From positions 1 to 64,000 of the forward strand of contig NZ_JAFEMD010000013.1 of the NCBI RefSeq assembly GCF_016892765.1: 64,000 nucleotides of DNA, read 5' to 3'. The position numbers and the translations under genes are program-made. The notes below the pieces were generated by a model. The model was not told the origin of the DNA. It saw nothing but the letters and a program-made list of their open reading frames with translations, and ran no database searches. Below, piece by piece: positions 44,760-54,860 of this stretch. Every line of letters starts with the position of its first letter. Positions within the stretch are counted from its first letter, which is position 1. Origin of the DNA: Microvirga arvi. Lineage in GTDB: Bacteria; Pseudomonadota; Alphaproteobacteria; Rhizobiales; Beijerinckiaceae.

Positions 44760-45311
44760 TTGTCCGAAGACGCCACCCCCCGCATGCATGCCACCACCAT
44801 CCTCATGGTTCGCAAGGGCGGCCGCGTCGTCATCGGCGGCGACGGGCAGGTCAGCCTCGGCCAGACCGTAGTGAAGGGCAACGCGAAAAAAGTCCGCCGT
44901 CTCGCCAAGGGCGGGGTGATCGGCGGCTTCGCCGGCTCGACGGCGGATGCCTTCACCCTGTTCGAGCGCCTCGAGGGCAAGCTCGAGCAGTATCCCGGCC
45001 AGCTCACCCGCGCCTGCGTCGAGCTCACCAAGGACTGGCGCACCGACCGGTACCTGCGCCGCCTGGAGGCGATGATGCTCGTCGCCGACAAGGACGTCGG
45101 TCTGCTGCTCTCCGGCGCCGGCGACGTGCTCGAGCCGGAGAACGGCATCATGGCCATCGGTTCCGGCGGTAATTATGCGCTCGCCGCAGCCCGGGCTCTC
45201 GCCGACAGCGGCATGGATGCGGAAGCCATCGTGCGCCGCTCGCTCTCGATTGCGGCCGAGATCTGCGTCTATACCAATGCGAACATCGTCATCGAAACAC
45301 TGGAAACTTAA
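44760..45311 (+). CDS. hslV: ATP-dependent protease proteolytic subunit HslV
   Basis: A 183-residue proteasome-related threonine protease. The start is TTG 44760, with GGAG 8 bases upstream. After a short propeptide ([11 protein letters not shown]) the mature chain would begin with catalytic T12 in [20 protein letters not shown]. Other family signatures are [40 protein letters not shown] and [16 protein letters not shown]. It pairs with hslU 119 bases downstream to form HslVU, a heat-shock protease; a TCAT-CCGGG repeat lies between them. Confidence 0.95.
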   Translation: MSEDATPRMHATTILMVRKGGRVVIGGDGQVSLGQTVVKGNAKKVRRLAKGGVIGGFAGSTADAFTLFERLEGKLEQYPGQLTRACVELTKDWRTDRYLRRLEAMMLVADKDVGLLLSGAGDVLEPENGIMAIGSGGNYALAAARALADSGMDAEAIVRRSLSIAAEICVYTNANIVIETLET

Positions 45312-45315
45312 TTGC

Positions 45316-45405
45316 CCGTCATGGCCGGGCTTGTCCCGGCCATCCACGTCTTCAACCCCTCCACGCCGGAAGGCGTGGATCCCCGGAACAAGTCCGGGGA
45401 TGACG
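45316..45405. repeat. TCATGGCCGGG / CCGGGGATGA repeat pair between hslV and hslU
   Basis: CGTCATGGCCGGGCTTGTCC begins at 45317 and the inverted partner ends CAAGTCCGGGGATGACG at 45405, with CACGTC and CGTGGA inner flanks. The same pair recurs at 46757-46840 and 54769-54849 and, enclosing another element, at 5557-5758. Confidence 0.85.
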
Positions 45406-45430
45406 ATCACCCTTTGAGCCAAGATATCCC

Positions 45431-46741
45431 ATGACCACCTTTTCCCCCCGCGAAATCGTTTCCGAACTCGACCGCTACATCGTCGGCCAGAACGACGCCA
45501 AGCGCGCGGTCGCCATTGCCCTGCGCAACCGCTGGCGCCGGCAGCAGCTCGAAGGCAGCTTGCGCGAAGAGGTGGCGCCCAAGAACATCCTGATGATCGG
45601 CCCCACCGGCTGCGGCAAGACCGAGATCTCCCGGCGCCTCGCCAAGCTTGCGGGCGCGCCGTTCCTCAAGGTCGAAGCGACCAAGTTCACGGAGGTCGGC
45701 TATGTGGGCCGCGACGTGGAGCAGATCGTGCGCGACCTCGTGGAGATCGGCATCGGCCTCGTGAAGGACGAGCGTCGCCGTCAGGTTCAGGCCAAGGCTC
45801 ATATCGCAGCCGAGGAGCGCGTGCTCGATGCGCTCGTAGGCACCACGGCGAGCGCCCCCACGCGCGACTCGTTCCGCCGCAAGCTGCGCGCCAACGAGCT
45901 CGACGACAAGGAGATCGAGATCGAGCTGCAATCGGGAGGAGGGCAGGGGCTGCCCATGTTCGATATTCCCGGCATGCCCGGCGCCGCGGTCGGTGCGATC
46001 AACCTCTCCGACATGTTCGGCAAGGCTTTCGGCGGAAAGCCCAAGACCCGACGCACCACCGTGCGCGAGGCCTACGATCCGCTGGTCACCGAAGAAGCCG
46101 ACAAGATGCTCGACCAGGATGCCATCGTGCAGGAGGCCCTGCGCCAGGTGGAGAACAACGGCATCGTGTTTCTCGACGAGATCGACAAGATATGCGCCCG
46201 CGAAAACCGTGGCGGGGCCGATGTCTCCCGCGAGGGTGTGCAGCGCGATCTGCTGCCCTTGATCGAAGGAACCACCGTCTCGACGAAATACGGATCCGTG
46301 AAGACGGACCACATCCTCTTCATCGCGTCGGGCGCCTTCCATGTGTCGAAGCCCTCGGACCTGCTGCCGGAGCTGCAGGGCCGCCTGCCGATCCGCGTGG
46401 AGCTGTCGCCGCTGACGGTGGAGGATTTCCGACGCATCCTGACCGAGACGGAGGCGAGCCTCATCAAGCAGTCGGTCGCGCTAATGCGCACGGAAGGTGT
46501 CGAGCTCGTCTTCACGGACGATGCCATCGATGCGCTGGCGCAGGTGGCCGTGGACGTGAACAACTCCGTCGAGAACATCGGCGCGCGTCGCCTGCAGACG
46601 GTGCTGGAGCGCGTGCTCGACGACGTCTCCTTCACCGCGCCCGATCGCTCGGGCGAGATGGTGACCATCGATGCATCTTACGTGCGCGGCGAGGTGGAAT
46701 CGCTGGCGAGGAACACGGATCTGAGCCGGTTCATTTTGTGA
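45431..46741 (+). CDS. hslU: ATP-dependent protease ATPase subunit HslU
   Basis: A 436-residue AAA+ unfoldase that feeds substrates to HslV. Walker A is [15 protein letters not shown], with [20 protein letters not shown], the I-domain (about 110-235), Walker [14 protein letters not shown] and the sensor/C-terminal region [19 protein letters not shown]. The C-terminal [12 protein letters not shown] inserts into HslV pockets in characterised proteins. Length is normal. It follows hslV and shares its transcription unit. Confidence 0.96.
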   Translation: MTTFSPREIVSELDRYIVGQNDAKRAVAIALRNRWRRQQLEGSLREEVAPKNILMIGPTGCGKTEISRRLAKLAGAPFLKVEATKFTEVGYVGRDVEQIVRDLVEIGIGLVKDERRRQVQAKAHIAAEERVLDALVGTTASAPTRDSFRRKLRANELDDKEIEIELQSGGGQGLPMFDIPGMPGAAVGAINLSDMFGKAFGGKPKTRRTTVREAYDPLVTEEADKMLDQDAIVQEALRQVENNGIVFLDEIDKICARENRGGADVSREGVQRDLLPLIEGTTVSTKYGSVKTDHILFIASGAFHVSKPSDLLPELQGRLPIRVELSPLTVEDFRRILTETEASLIKQSVALMRTEGVELVFTDDAIDALAQVAVDVNNSVENIGARRLQTVLERVLDDVSFTAPDRSGEMVTIDASYVRGEVESLARNTDLSRFIL

Positions 46742-46756
46742 TGTGAAAGTCTTCAT

Positions 46757-46840
46757 CGTCATCCCCGGACTTGTTCCGGGGATTTACGTCTTTGCCGTGG
46801 GTTGAAGACGTGGATGGCCGCAACAAGTGCGGCCATGACG
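46757..46840. repeat. TCATCCCCGGA / GGCCATGACG repeat pair between hslU and the nth-like gene
   Basis: CGTCATCCCCGGACTTGTTCC at 46757 faces GGCCGCAACAAGTGCGGCC ending ATGACG at 46840. The inner flanks TTTACGTCTTT and AAGACGTGGA are inverted too. Same family as 45316-45405. Confidence 0.8.
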
Positions 46841-46884
46841 CGAAAAGCACGGAACCACCTCGCTGATTCGCGACTTGCCTCGGG

Positions 46885-47649
46885 ATGAATCCAGACCTGC
46901 AGGACTCGAAGGAGAAAGCGCTCGTCATCCATGAGCGCCTCTGCGCGGTCTATGGCTGTCCAATCCCCTACTTCCATTCCCTCGATCCTTTGAGCGAGCT
47001 GATCTCCTCGCTTCTGTCTCACCGCACCCGCAACGCGGATTCCGGACGCGCCTTCAAGGCGCTTCGTGCGCGCTATGCCGATTGGCATGCGCTGTCGAAC
47101 GCCCCGACGGATGAGGTGGAGGCAACGATCCAGGGCGTGACCTGGCCCGAGCAGAAGGCGCCGCGCCTGCAGGCCGTGCTGCGCGCCATCGAGGAGCGGC
47201 ACGGCAGCCTCTCGCTGGACTTCCTGAAGGACATGCCGGTCGAGGAGGCGCGGGCCTGGCTCGAGAGCATCCCGGGCATCGGGCCGAAGACCAGTGCGGC
47301 AGTGCTGTCGTTCTCGGTGCTGCGCCGGGCGGCCCTTCCCGTGGACAGCCATCACCACCGGGTGGCCCAGCGCACGGGCCTCATTCCGCAATCGACGGCG
47401 GTCGGACCGTCCCATGCGGCCCTGGCCGCTCTTCTGCCGGAGGATTGGGACGCACAACAGGTTTACGACCATCACGAGGTGATGATGCTGCACGGCCAGC
47501 GCTGCTGCTTCTTCAAGAACCCGGCCTGCGGGCGCTGCGCGGTCCTGGATCTGTGCCCGACGGGGCAGGGCCGGGTGGAGGGGAGGCGGGTTGTAGCCGC
47601 GAGGCCTGGAAGCGCGGATCTTCACGCCTCACGTTCCCGCGAGAGCTAG
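46885..47649 (+). CDS. Endonuclease III-like DNA glycosylase (HhH-GPD, [4Fe-4S])
   Basis: A 254-residue HhH-GPD protein. The helix-hairpin-helix has LESIPGIGPKTSAAVLSFSV with the catalytic Lys position K135, and PVDSHHHRVAQRTG with catalytic Asp D154. The four-cysteine FeS cluster loop is intact: C208-x6-C215-x2-C218-x5-C224. The N-terminal substrate region reads LISSLLSHRTRNAD instead of the LSQQT-type of typical Nth, so it is a divergent subfamily and not clearly the main Nth. It follows hslU with a repeat between. Confidence 0.88.
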   Translation: MNPDLQDSKEKALVIHERLCAVYGCPIPYFHSLDPLSELISSLLSHRTRNADSGRAFKALRARYADWHALSNAPTDEVEATIQGVTWPEQKAPRLQAVLRAIEERHGSLSLDFLKDMPVEEARAWLESIPGIGPKTSAAVLSFSVLRRAALPVDSHHHRVAQRTGLIPQSTAVGPSHAALAALLPEDWDAQQVYDHHEVMMLHGQRCCFFKNPACGRCAVLDLCPTGQGRVEGRRVVAARPGSADLHASRSRES

Positions 47650-47668
47650 CCCTAAATTCCTGAGAAAC

Positions 47669-47693
47669 GGAACGACATTCGGGTTTCCGCGTT
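47669..47693 (+). promoter_or_regulatory. EcfG-type general stress promoter for the BA14K gene
   Basis: GGAAC (47669-47673), exactly 16 bases, then CGTT (47690-47693): an exact match to the GGAAC-N16-CGTT consensus of the alphaproteobacterial general stress sigma factor EcfG. The start codon at 47722 is 28 bases downstream, leaving room for a short leader with GGAGG. Confidence 0.7.
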
Positions 47694-47721
47694 CGCCTCC
47701 CGACATTGGAGGAATAGTCCC

Positions 47722-48180
47722 ATGCGTAAATTCTTTGTGGCTCTGGCCGCAACGGCCACTCTCGGAACTTTCGGCCTTGCACCGGCCTCGGCCGCCGAGG
47801 CGCAGACCGCGCCTGTGCAGGATCTCGTTGCAGCCCTCCAGAAGGGCGAGGTTCAGTCCGACTACGTTCAGTATCGCCGCTATTACGGTGGCCGGCATTA
47901 TTATGGCGGCGGCCCGCGCTACGTGGAGCGCCGGTATTATGGCCGGCCTTATGCGGGCCGCTACTACCGCCGTGACTACGGCTACGGCTCGGCTGCCGCA
48001 GCGGGCGCCATTGGTCTCGCCACCGGCGCCATTATCGGGGGTGCCATCGCCCAGTCGCAAGCTCAGGCCGCTCCGGTCTATGGCGGCAATGCTGCCTATT
48101 GCGCTCAGCGCTACCGGTCCTACGACCCGGCTTCGGGCACCTATCTCGGCTTCGACGGCCTGCGCCATCCCTGCCCGTAA
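47722..48180 (+). CDS. BA14K-family exported protein
   Basis: A 152-residue protein with a signal peptide (RKFFVALAATATLGTFGLAP, cleavage near ASA), a Tyr/Gly/Arg-rich segment (about 50-90: RRYYGGRHYYGGGPRYVERR), a glycine-rich hydrophobic stretch (AAAAGAIGLATGAIIGGAIA) and the C-terminal BA14K motif YCAQRYRSYDPASGTYLGFD ending RHPCP. BA14K was described in Brucella as a lectin-like immunogenic protein. It is preceded by a perfect EcfG-type promoter and followed by a strong terminator, so it is monocistronic and probably stress-induced. Confidence 0.87.
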   Translation: MRKFFVALAATATLGTFGLAPASAAEAQTAPVQDLVAALQKGEVQSDYVQYRRYYGGRHYYGGGPRYVERRYYGRPYAGRYYRRDYGYGSAAAAGAIGLATGAIIGGAIAQSQAQAAPVYGGNAAYCAQRYRSYDPASGTYLGFDGLRHPCP

Positions 48181-48202
48181 GACTATGCAGGTGTAAATGA
48201 AT

Positions 48203-48233
48203 GAAGCGGGCCTTTATGGCCCGCTTCTTTTTT
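48203..48233 (+). terminator. Rho-independent terminator of the BA14K gene
   Basis: GAAGCGGGCC, loop TTTAT, GGCCCGCTTC, then TTTTTT. A 10-bp perfect stem with a U-tract 22 bases after the BA14K stop; it also separates the convergent ridA gene. Confidence 0.92.
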
Positions 48234-48240
48234 GACGAAC

Positions 48241-48591
48241 TTACTTCGCGGCGATGACGGCGATCTCGACCTTGAAGGCGGGCGTGGCGAGCTTCGCCTC
48301 GACGGTGGCGCGGGCCGGGGTGTTGCCGGGCGAGACCCAGGCGTCCCATACGGCGTTCATTTCCTGGAACGTGCCCATGTCGGTGATCCAGATGTTGGTC
48401 ATCAGGATCTTCGACTTGTCGGTGCCGGCTTCGGCCAGCAGGCTGTCAATGATGGACAGGATTTCCTTCGTCTGCTCGGTGACGCTCTGGCCGGCGGTCT
48501 GGTTGGCGACCTGGCCTGCGAGATAGACCGTGTTGCCGTGAACGACGGCGCCGCTCATGCGCGGGCCGGGCTTGATGCGCTGAATCGTCAT
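48241..48591 (-). CDS. RidA-family enamine/imine deaminase
   Basis: A 116-residue trimeric Rid-family protein that hydrolyses reactive enamines and imines released by PLP enzymes. Typical parts are RMSGAVVHGNTVYLAGQVAN, VTEQTKEILSIIDSLLAEAG, WDAWVSPGNTPARATVEAKL and the C-terminal FKVEIAVIAAK, where the conserved Arg and Glu of the active site lie. It is on the minus strand, convergent with BA14K. Whether it is a RidA-archetype or another Rid subgroup is not certain from the motif view. Confidence 0.85.
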   Translation of the reverse strand: MTIQRIKPGPRMSGAVVHGNTVYLAGQVANQTAGQSVTEQTKEILSIIDSLLAEAGTDKSKILMTNIWITDMGTFQEMNAVWDAWVSPGNTPARATVEAKLATPAFKVEIAVIAAK

Positions 48592-48725
48592 GGATTGTCC
48601 TTGAGCCTCACTTCGGAAAAAACGAGACTTGTCTTTTCGGGGGCAGGGCGCTTGAGGTCAAGCGCATCGTGCGCAAAAGGGGTCCCGGTTCAGCGCTTCC
48701 AACGATGCGCTCGATGAAATGACCA

Positions 48726-49340
48726 TCAGTAAAGAGTTGTGCGCTGCCGTTCCGGCAACGCCTTGTCGTAGGCCTCGCCGTCGACCTCGTCGTTCGTCAA
48801 AGCTGCCAGGATCTGCCCTGCGCTCGGCAGGCTCGCGCGCGCCACGTGCCGCTCCGGATTCCACAGCTCGGAGCGCAGGATCGCGCGGGCGCACTGGAAA
48901 AACACCGTGTCGACGGTGATCACGATCACGGATCTCGGCGGCTTGCCATCGATGGAAAAGCTCTCGAGCAGGCCCGGCTCGACGGAAATCACTGCCTGCC
49001 CGTTCACGCGCAGGGTCTCGCCGATGCCGGGAATCAGGAAGAGCAGGGCGACGCTCGGGTCGCGCACGATGTTTTTCAGCGAATCGATGCGGTTGTTGCC
49101 GCGCCGGTCCGGCAGGAGCAGGGTCTTGTCGTCCCGGATGCGCACGAAGCCCGGTCCATCGCCGCGGGGCGAGCAGTCGAGCCCCTCCGGCCCGCGTGTC
49201 GCCAGCGCCGCGAAGGGCGCCGCCTCAATCAGGGCGCGGTATTCCGGCACGAGCCGGTCCGTCTCCTTCCGGAGCGAGGCCTGGTTGACCTCGCCGTAAT
49301 GGGCTTCGAGTTCGGAGAGGGTAGTGATGGTGTGGGGCAT
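48726..49340 (-). CDS. Pyridoxamine 5'-phosphate oxidase-related FMN-binding protein (MSMEG_1061-like)
   Basis: A 204-residue split-barrel flavin-binding protein. ATG 49340 (MPHTITTLSELEAHYGEVNQ) is taken as start, since the upstream in-frame extension reads like shadow sequence. Characteristic parts are APFAALATRGPEGLDCSPRG, DDKTLLLPDRRGNNRIDSLK, NIVRDPSVALLFLIPGIGET and VFFQCARAILRSELWNPERH. The best match in memory is the MSMEG_1061 family; substrate unknown. It is divergent from the adenylate cyclase gene. Confidence 0.82.
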   Translation of the reverse strand: MPHTITTLSELEAHYGEVNQASLRKETDRLVPEYRALIEAAPFAALATRGPEGLDCSPRGDGPGFVRIRDDKTLLLPDRRGNNRIDSLKNIVRDPSVALLFLIPGIGETLRVNGQAVISVEPGLLESFSIDGKPPRSVIVITVDTVFFQCARAILRSELWNPERHVARASLPSAGQILAALTNDEVDGEAYDKALPERQRTTLY

Positions 49341-49465
49341 GATTCGAGGCGTGTTTCCGCTGTCCTGGGAATAAACTGATTCAAAGCCCAGTCTAGGAGG
49401 TGTGATTTGACTTTGGCGAGAGGGGCTGCACCTGCATACCCGATGCCCGCCACAGATGCAGGATC

Positions 49466-51163
49466 GTGACCTCTCATCCGCCCATGAAGCAAACCAGCAC
49501 AAAACCTGCATCCGAGGCGGCTTTGCCCGGAACCCCGATTCCCTGGCGGGAAATCCGCCTGATCTCGGGCCTCGTGCTTGCCGCCTTTCTCCTCACCCAT
49601 TTCAGCAACCATGCCCTCGGGCTCGTCTCCGTCGAGGCGATGGAAGCCGGGCGCGCCTGGTTCAACCGGCTGTGGCGCAACCCGATCAGTACGGTCCTCC
49701 TTTACGGCTCCCTTCTTCTGCACTTCCTGCTCGCTCTGCAGGCGCTCTACCGGCGCCGCACCCTGCGGATGCCCCTCCGCGAGGCGGCGCAGCTGATCCT
49801 CGGCGTGAGTCTGCCCTTCCTCCTGATCGGGCATGTGGTGGGAACCCGAATCGAATGGGCTTTGACCGGGCATAATTCCGGCTATCCCGAGGTGGTCCGC
49901 AACCTCTGGCTCCTCAGCCCCGAGATCGGCGCCCGACAAGCCGCGGCCCTCGTCATCGCCTGGCTGCACGGATGCCTCGGGATCTATTTCTGGCTGCGCC
50001 CGAAACCCTGGTTTCCCGCTTACGCGCTGCTTCTCTACACGGGAGCCGTGCTCGTCCCCGTCCTCGCCCTGCTCGGCTTCGCGGAGGCAGGCCGGGAGAT
50101 CGCCGAGGCGCCGGAGCGGTTTGCCACGCCCCCGGCTCCCACCTCCAACATCCTGCCCCTGATGGGTCCGGGCCTCTATGCTTTCTTCGGCGGTCTTCTG
50201 GCCTTGACGATCGCCGGCCGCATCGTTCGCAGCGCTAACTTATGGTCGCGGCGGGTCCGCATCCGCTACCCCAACGATCAGGTCGTCACCGTGCCGGCGG
50301 GGTTCAGCGTGCTGGAGGCCAGCCGCACCGCCGGAATCCCGCACATCTCGGTCTGCGGCGGGCGGGGGCGCTGCTCCACCTGCCGGGTGAGGGTACTCGA
50401 CGGCTTGCAGGACCAGCCGCCGCCCACCGCCCAGGAGCGGGGCACGCTCGCGCGCATCAAGGCGGGCCCCAATGTCAGGCTCGCCTGCCAGTTCAGGCCG
50501 GTCCGCGAGATCACCGTCGTGCCGATCCTGTCCACCGGACGCAACGGCGTGACTGCCCTGGTGCGCGGCGGCCGGGCCCAGGGGCAGGAACGGGAGGTCG
50601 CGGTGCTGTTCTGCGACCTGCGCGGCTTCACCAGCCTCACCGAGAAGCGCCTGCCCTTCGACACGGTGTTCATCCTCAACCGCTACTTCGAGGCGGTGGG
50701 CGAGGCGGTGGAGGATGCGGGCGGCTATATCGACAAGTTCATCGGCGACGGGGTGCTGGCCCTGTTCGGCCTGAGCACGACTCCGCAGGAGGCCGCCAAG
50801 CAGGCACTGGACGCGGCGCTCAGGATCAAGGCGGGGCTCGCCCGCCTCAACGAGGATTATGCCAGCGAGTTCGAGCATCCTCTGCGAATCGCCATGAGCC
50901 TTCATGCGGGCCCCGCCATCGTCGGGCAGATGGGCTACGGCCAGGCCACGAGCCTCACGGCGGTGGGCGACACCATCAATGCGGCGAGCCGCCTGGAGGG
51001 TCTTGCCAAGGAGCTCGACGTGGAGCTCGTGATCTCCGAGGACCTCGCCACCCGCGCCGGCCTCGACCTCTCCGACCGCAACCGCCAGATCGTCTCCATC
51101 CGCGGCCGCGCGGCACCGCTGGGGAGCTGGATCATTCCGGAGGTGGGGAGCCTTGTGCGCTGA
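49466..51163 (+). CDS. Membrane redox-type adenylate cyclase: cytochrome-b-like anchor, [2Fe-2S] ferredoxin and class III cyclase
   Basis: A 565-residue three-module protein. Residues about 28-255 form about six hydrophobic helices with histidines at H45/H49, H86, H123 and H168, resembling SdhC-type diheme-b anchors. Residues about 263-355 form a plant-type ferredoxin with C297, C303, C306 and C341. Residues about 375-555 are a class III nucleotide cyclase: FCDLRGFT with D384, DKFIGDGV with D428 and NAASRLE with N505/R509. This is related to the quinone-responsive CyaC of Sinorhizobium. It would make cAMP in response to the redox state of the quinone pool or of the FeS cluster. Start ATG 49466; an alternative ATG lies at residue 7. 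Confidence 0.88.
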   Translation: MTSHPPMKQTSTKPASEAALPGTPIPWREIRLISGLVLAAFLLTHFSNHALGLVSVEAMEAGRAWFNRLWRNPISTVLLYGSLLLHFLLALQALYRRRTLRMPLREAAQLILGVSLPFLLIGHVVGTRIEWALTGHNSGYPEVVRNLWLLSPEIGARQAAALVIAWLHGCLGIYFWLRPKPWFPAYALLLYTGAVLVPVLALLGFAEAGREIAEAPERFATPPAPTSNILPLMGPGLYAFFGGLLALTIAGRIVRSANLWSRRVRIRYPNDQVVTVPAGFSVLEASRTAGIPHISVCGGRGRCSTCRVRVLDGLQDQPPPTAQERGTLARIKAGPNVRLACQFRPVREITVVPILSTGRNGVTALVRGGRAQGQEREVAVLFCDLRGFTSLTEKRLPFDTVFILNRYFEAVGEAVEDAGGYIDKFIGDGVLALFGLSTTPQEAAKQALDAALRIKAGLARLNEDYASEFEHPLRIAMSLHAGPAIVGQMGYGQATSLTAVGDTINAASRLEGLAKELDVELVISEDLATRAGLDLSDRNRQIVSIRGRAAPLGSWIIPEVGSLVR

Positions 51164-51187
51164 TCTCCAGCAATATTTCATTGGAGC

Positions 51188-51217
51188 AACAAAAAAGCGC
51201 GGCGAGAGCCGCGCTTT
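51188..51217 (-). terminator. Rho-independent terminator of pnp
   Basis: On the minus strand AAAGCGCGGC, loop TCTC, GCCGCGCTTT, TTTGTTG: a perfect 10-bp stem plus U-rich tail, 28 bases after the pnp stop. Convergent with the cyclase gene and may serve both. Confidence 0.85.
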
Positions 51218-51244
51218 CTCCATTCTTAGTCAGGCTTAATGCAA

Positions 51245-53419
<2,175 letters not shown>

Positions 53420-53596
53420 GCTTTTTCGTCTTTCATGACAGCAGGGGCGGGGGCTCGATGCCATGAGCAAGACGGCAAGAGGCTCGGCAGCGGGTTTGGC
53501 CCGCCTGCGTAAGCCCCTTGCGATCCTGCCATGGTCATCGCGTCTGCCGCCTCCTTCGAGAACACCGGGACCCTATGGTCCAAACCGGTGCAGAGG

Positions 53597-53621
53597 CCGT
53601 CCGGAGCCGGGCTCCGGACGG
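53597..53621 (-). promoter_or_regulatory. Hairpin between rpsO and pnp (candidate processing or attenuation site)
   Basis: Arms CCGTCCGGAGC (53597-53607) and GCTCCGGACGG (53611-53621) pair perfectly over 11 bp with a 3-base loop. The structure starts about 16 bases after the rpsO stop and lacks a U-tract. In E. coli the rpsO-pnp spacer carries a terminator and an RNase III-cleaved hairpin used for pnp autoregulation. Confidence 0.6.
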
Positions 53622-53636
53622 AAGTCTTTGAAAAGC

Positions 53637-53906
53637 TTAGCGGCGGATGCCGAGCTTCTCGATCAGGGTCTTGTAGCGGCTCTCGTCCTTCTTCTTCAGA
53701 TAGTCGAGAAGCGAACGGCGGGCCGACACCATCTTCAGGAGACCACGACGGGAATGGTTGTCCTTCGTGTGGCTCTTGAAGTGCCCGGTCAGGTTGTTGA
53801 TCCGCTCGGTGAGGATCGCGACCTGCACCTCGGGGGAGCCGGTATCGCCAGCCTTCTGGGCGAATTCCTTCACAAGCGCGTTCTTGCGCTCAGCCGTAAT
53901 CGACAT
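53637..53906 (-). CDS. rpsO: 30S ribosomal protein S15
   Basis: An 89-residue primary rRNA-binding protein that organises the central domain of 16S rRNA. Family wording: [80 protein letters not shown] and GIRR at the end. Length is exactly typical. It precedes pnp on the same strand and follows truB with a divergent DUF892 gene and repeat between, so a separate promoter is likely. Confidence 0.98.
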   Translation of the reverse strand: MSITAERKNALVKEFAQKAGDTGSPEVQVAILTERINNLTGHFKSHTKDNHSRRGLLKMVSARRSLLDYLKKKDESRYKTLIEKLGIRR

Positions 53907-54145
53907 CGTCAGTCCTTTCAGGTTGGTTTTGTCAGGAGACCTTTTAGCCCTTCAGGCTTCGGGTCCGGTTCGTCCGGAAGGGCCGGGCCGGGATGTCGTC
54001 CAGCGCGGTCCGAACCAGGACGCGTCTTTCAGGGCTTAAAAGCCTCCGAAAAGATGGCGCACCATACACGAAAAGCGGTGAAGTGCCAGAGAAATCATTT
54101 TTCCCAAGCGGGGCAATAGGATGCTCCCGTTCGGCAAGGCTGGCC

Positions 54146-54170
54146 GGAACAAGTTTTCGCGGCTGCTGTT
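54146..54170 (+). promoter_or_regulatory. EcfG-type promoter candidate for the DUF892 gene
   Basis: GGAAC at 54146-54150, 17 bases, then GTT at 54168-54170 (TGTT instead of CGTT at N16). It lies 38 bases before the DUF892 start codon. DUF892 proteins are frequently general-stress proteins, which fits. Confidence 0.55.
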
Positions 54171-54207
54171 GGTGAAGCAGACATCCCCAATACAGGAAGC
54201 TGATATC

Positions 54208-54750
54208 ATGAGTGCCACCACAGGCATGGCCGACCTTACGTCTTCGGAAGACATCCGGAACATCTTCATCACCGGCCTCGAAAATGCCCACGCCCTCGAG
54301 AAGCAAGCCATCCAGCTCATGGAGCGGCAGGTCGAGCGGTTCGAGAACTATCCGGAAATGTCGGACCTCCTGCGCCGGCACATCACCGAGACGGAAGGCC
54401 AGATCCGCCGTCTTGACGAGATGCTGCACTCCTTCGGTGCGGACCGCTCGATCCTGAAGGACATGGCCACCCAGTTCATGGCCAACCTGGCCGCCGCCGG
54501 CCACATGCCGATGGCCGATGAGGTGCTCAAGAACACCTTCGCCAACCACGCCTTCGAAAACTTCGAGATCGCGTCGTACAAGTCGCTGATCGTCATGGCC
54601 GAGGCGTCCGGGAACCAGAAGTTCATCCCGGCTCTCCAGGAGAGCCTGCGGGAGGAGCAGAAGACAGCCCAGGCGATCCACGACATGATCGAGCCGATCA
54701 CCCAGAAGTTCCTGACACGCTCGGCGCAGGGGCTGAAGGCTGACCGATAA
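54208..54750 (+). CDS. Ferritin-like DUF892 (YciE/YciF-type) stress protein
   Basis: A 180-residue four-helix ferritin-like protein. ATG 54208 has AGGAAG 8 bases upstream; an in-frame start at 54121 is rejected. Typical parts are IRNIFITGLENAHALEKQAI, MERQVERFENYPEMSDLLRR, HITETEGQIRRLDEMLHSFG, FENFEIASYKSLIVMAEASG and QESLREEQKTAQAIHDMIEP. The Glu/His residues that would bind di-iron are spaced across these helices. Family roles are in stress tolerance, but chemistry is unproven. An EcfG-type promoter lies upstream. It is divergent from rpsO and convergent with truB. Confidence 0.85.
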   Translation: MSATTGMADLTSSEDIRNIFITGLENAHALEKQAIQLMERQVERFENYPEMSDLLRRHITETEGQIRRLDEMLHSFGADRSILKDMATQFMANLAAAGHMPMADEVLKNTFANHAFENFEIASYKSLIVMAEASGNQKFIPALQESLREEQKTAQAIHDMIEPITQKFLTRSAQGLKADR

Positions 54751-54768
54751 GCTTTTATCCGAAATCTT

Positions 54769-54849
54769 CGTCATGGCCGGGCTTGTCCCGGCCATCCACG
54801 TTTTAAGGGCGTAAAGACGTGGATCCCCGGAACAAGTCCGGGGATGACG
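54769..54849. repeat. TCATGGCCGGG / CCGGGGATGAC repeat pair between DUF892 and truB
   Basis: CGTCATGGCCGGGCTTGTCC at 54769 faces CCCCGGAACAAGTCCGGGG ending ATGACG at 54849. Nearly identical arms to 45316-45405. It sits between convergent genes. Confidence 0.85.
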
Positions 54850-54860
54850 CTTGAGGATGA

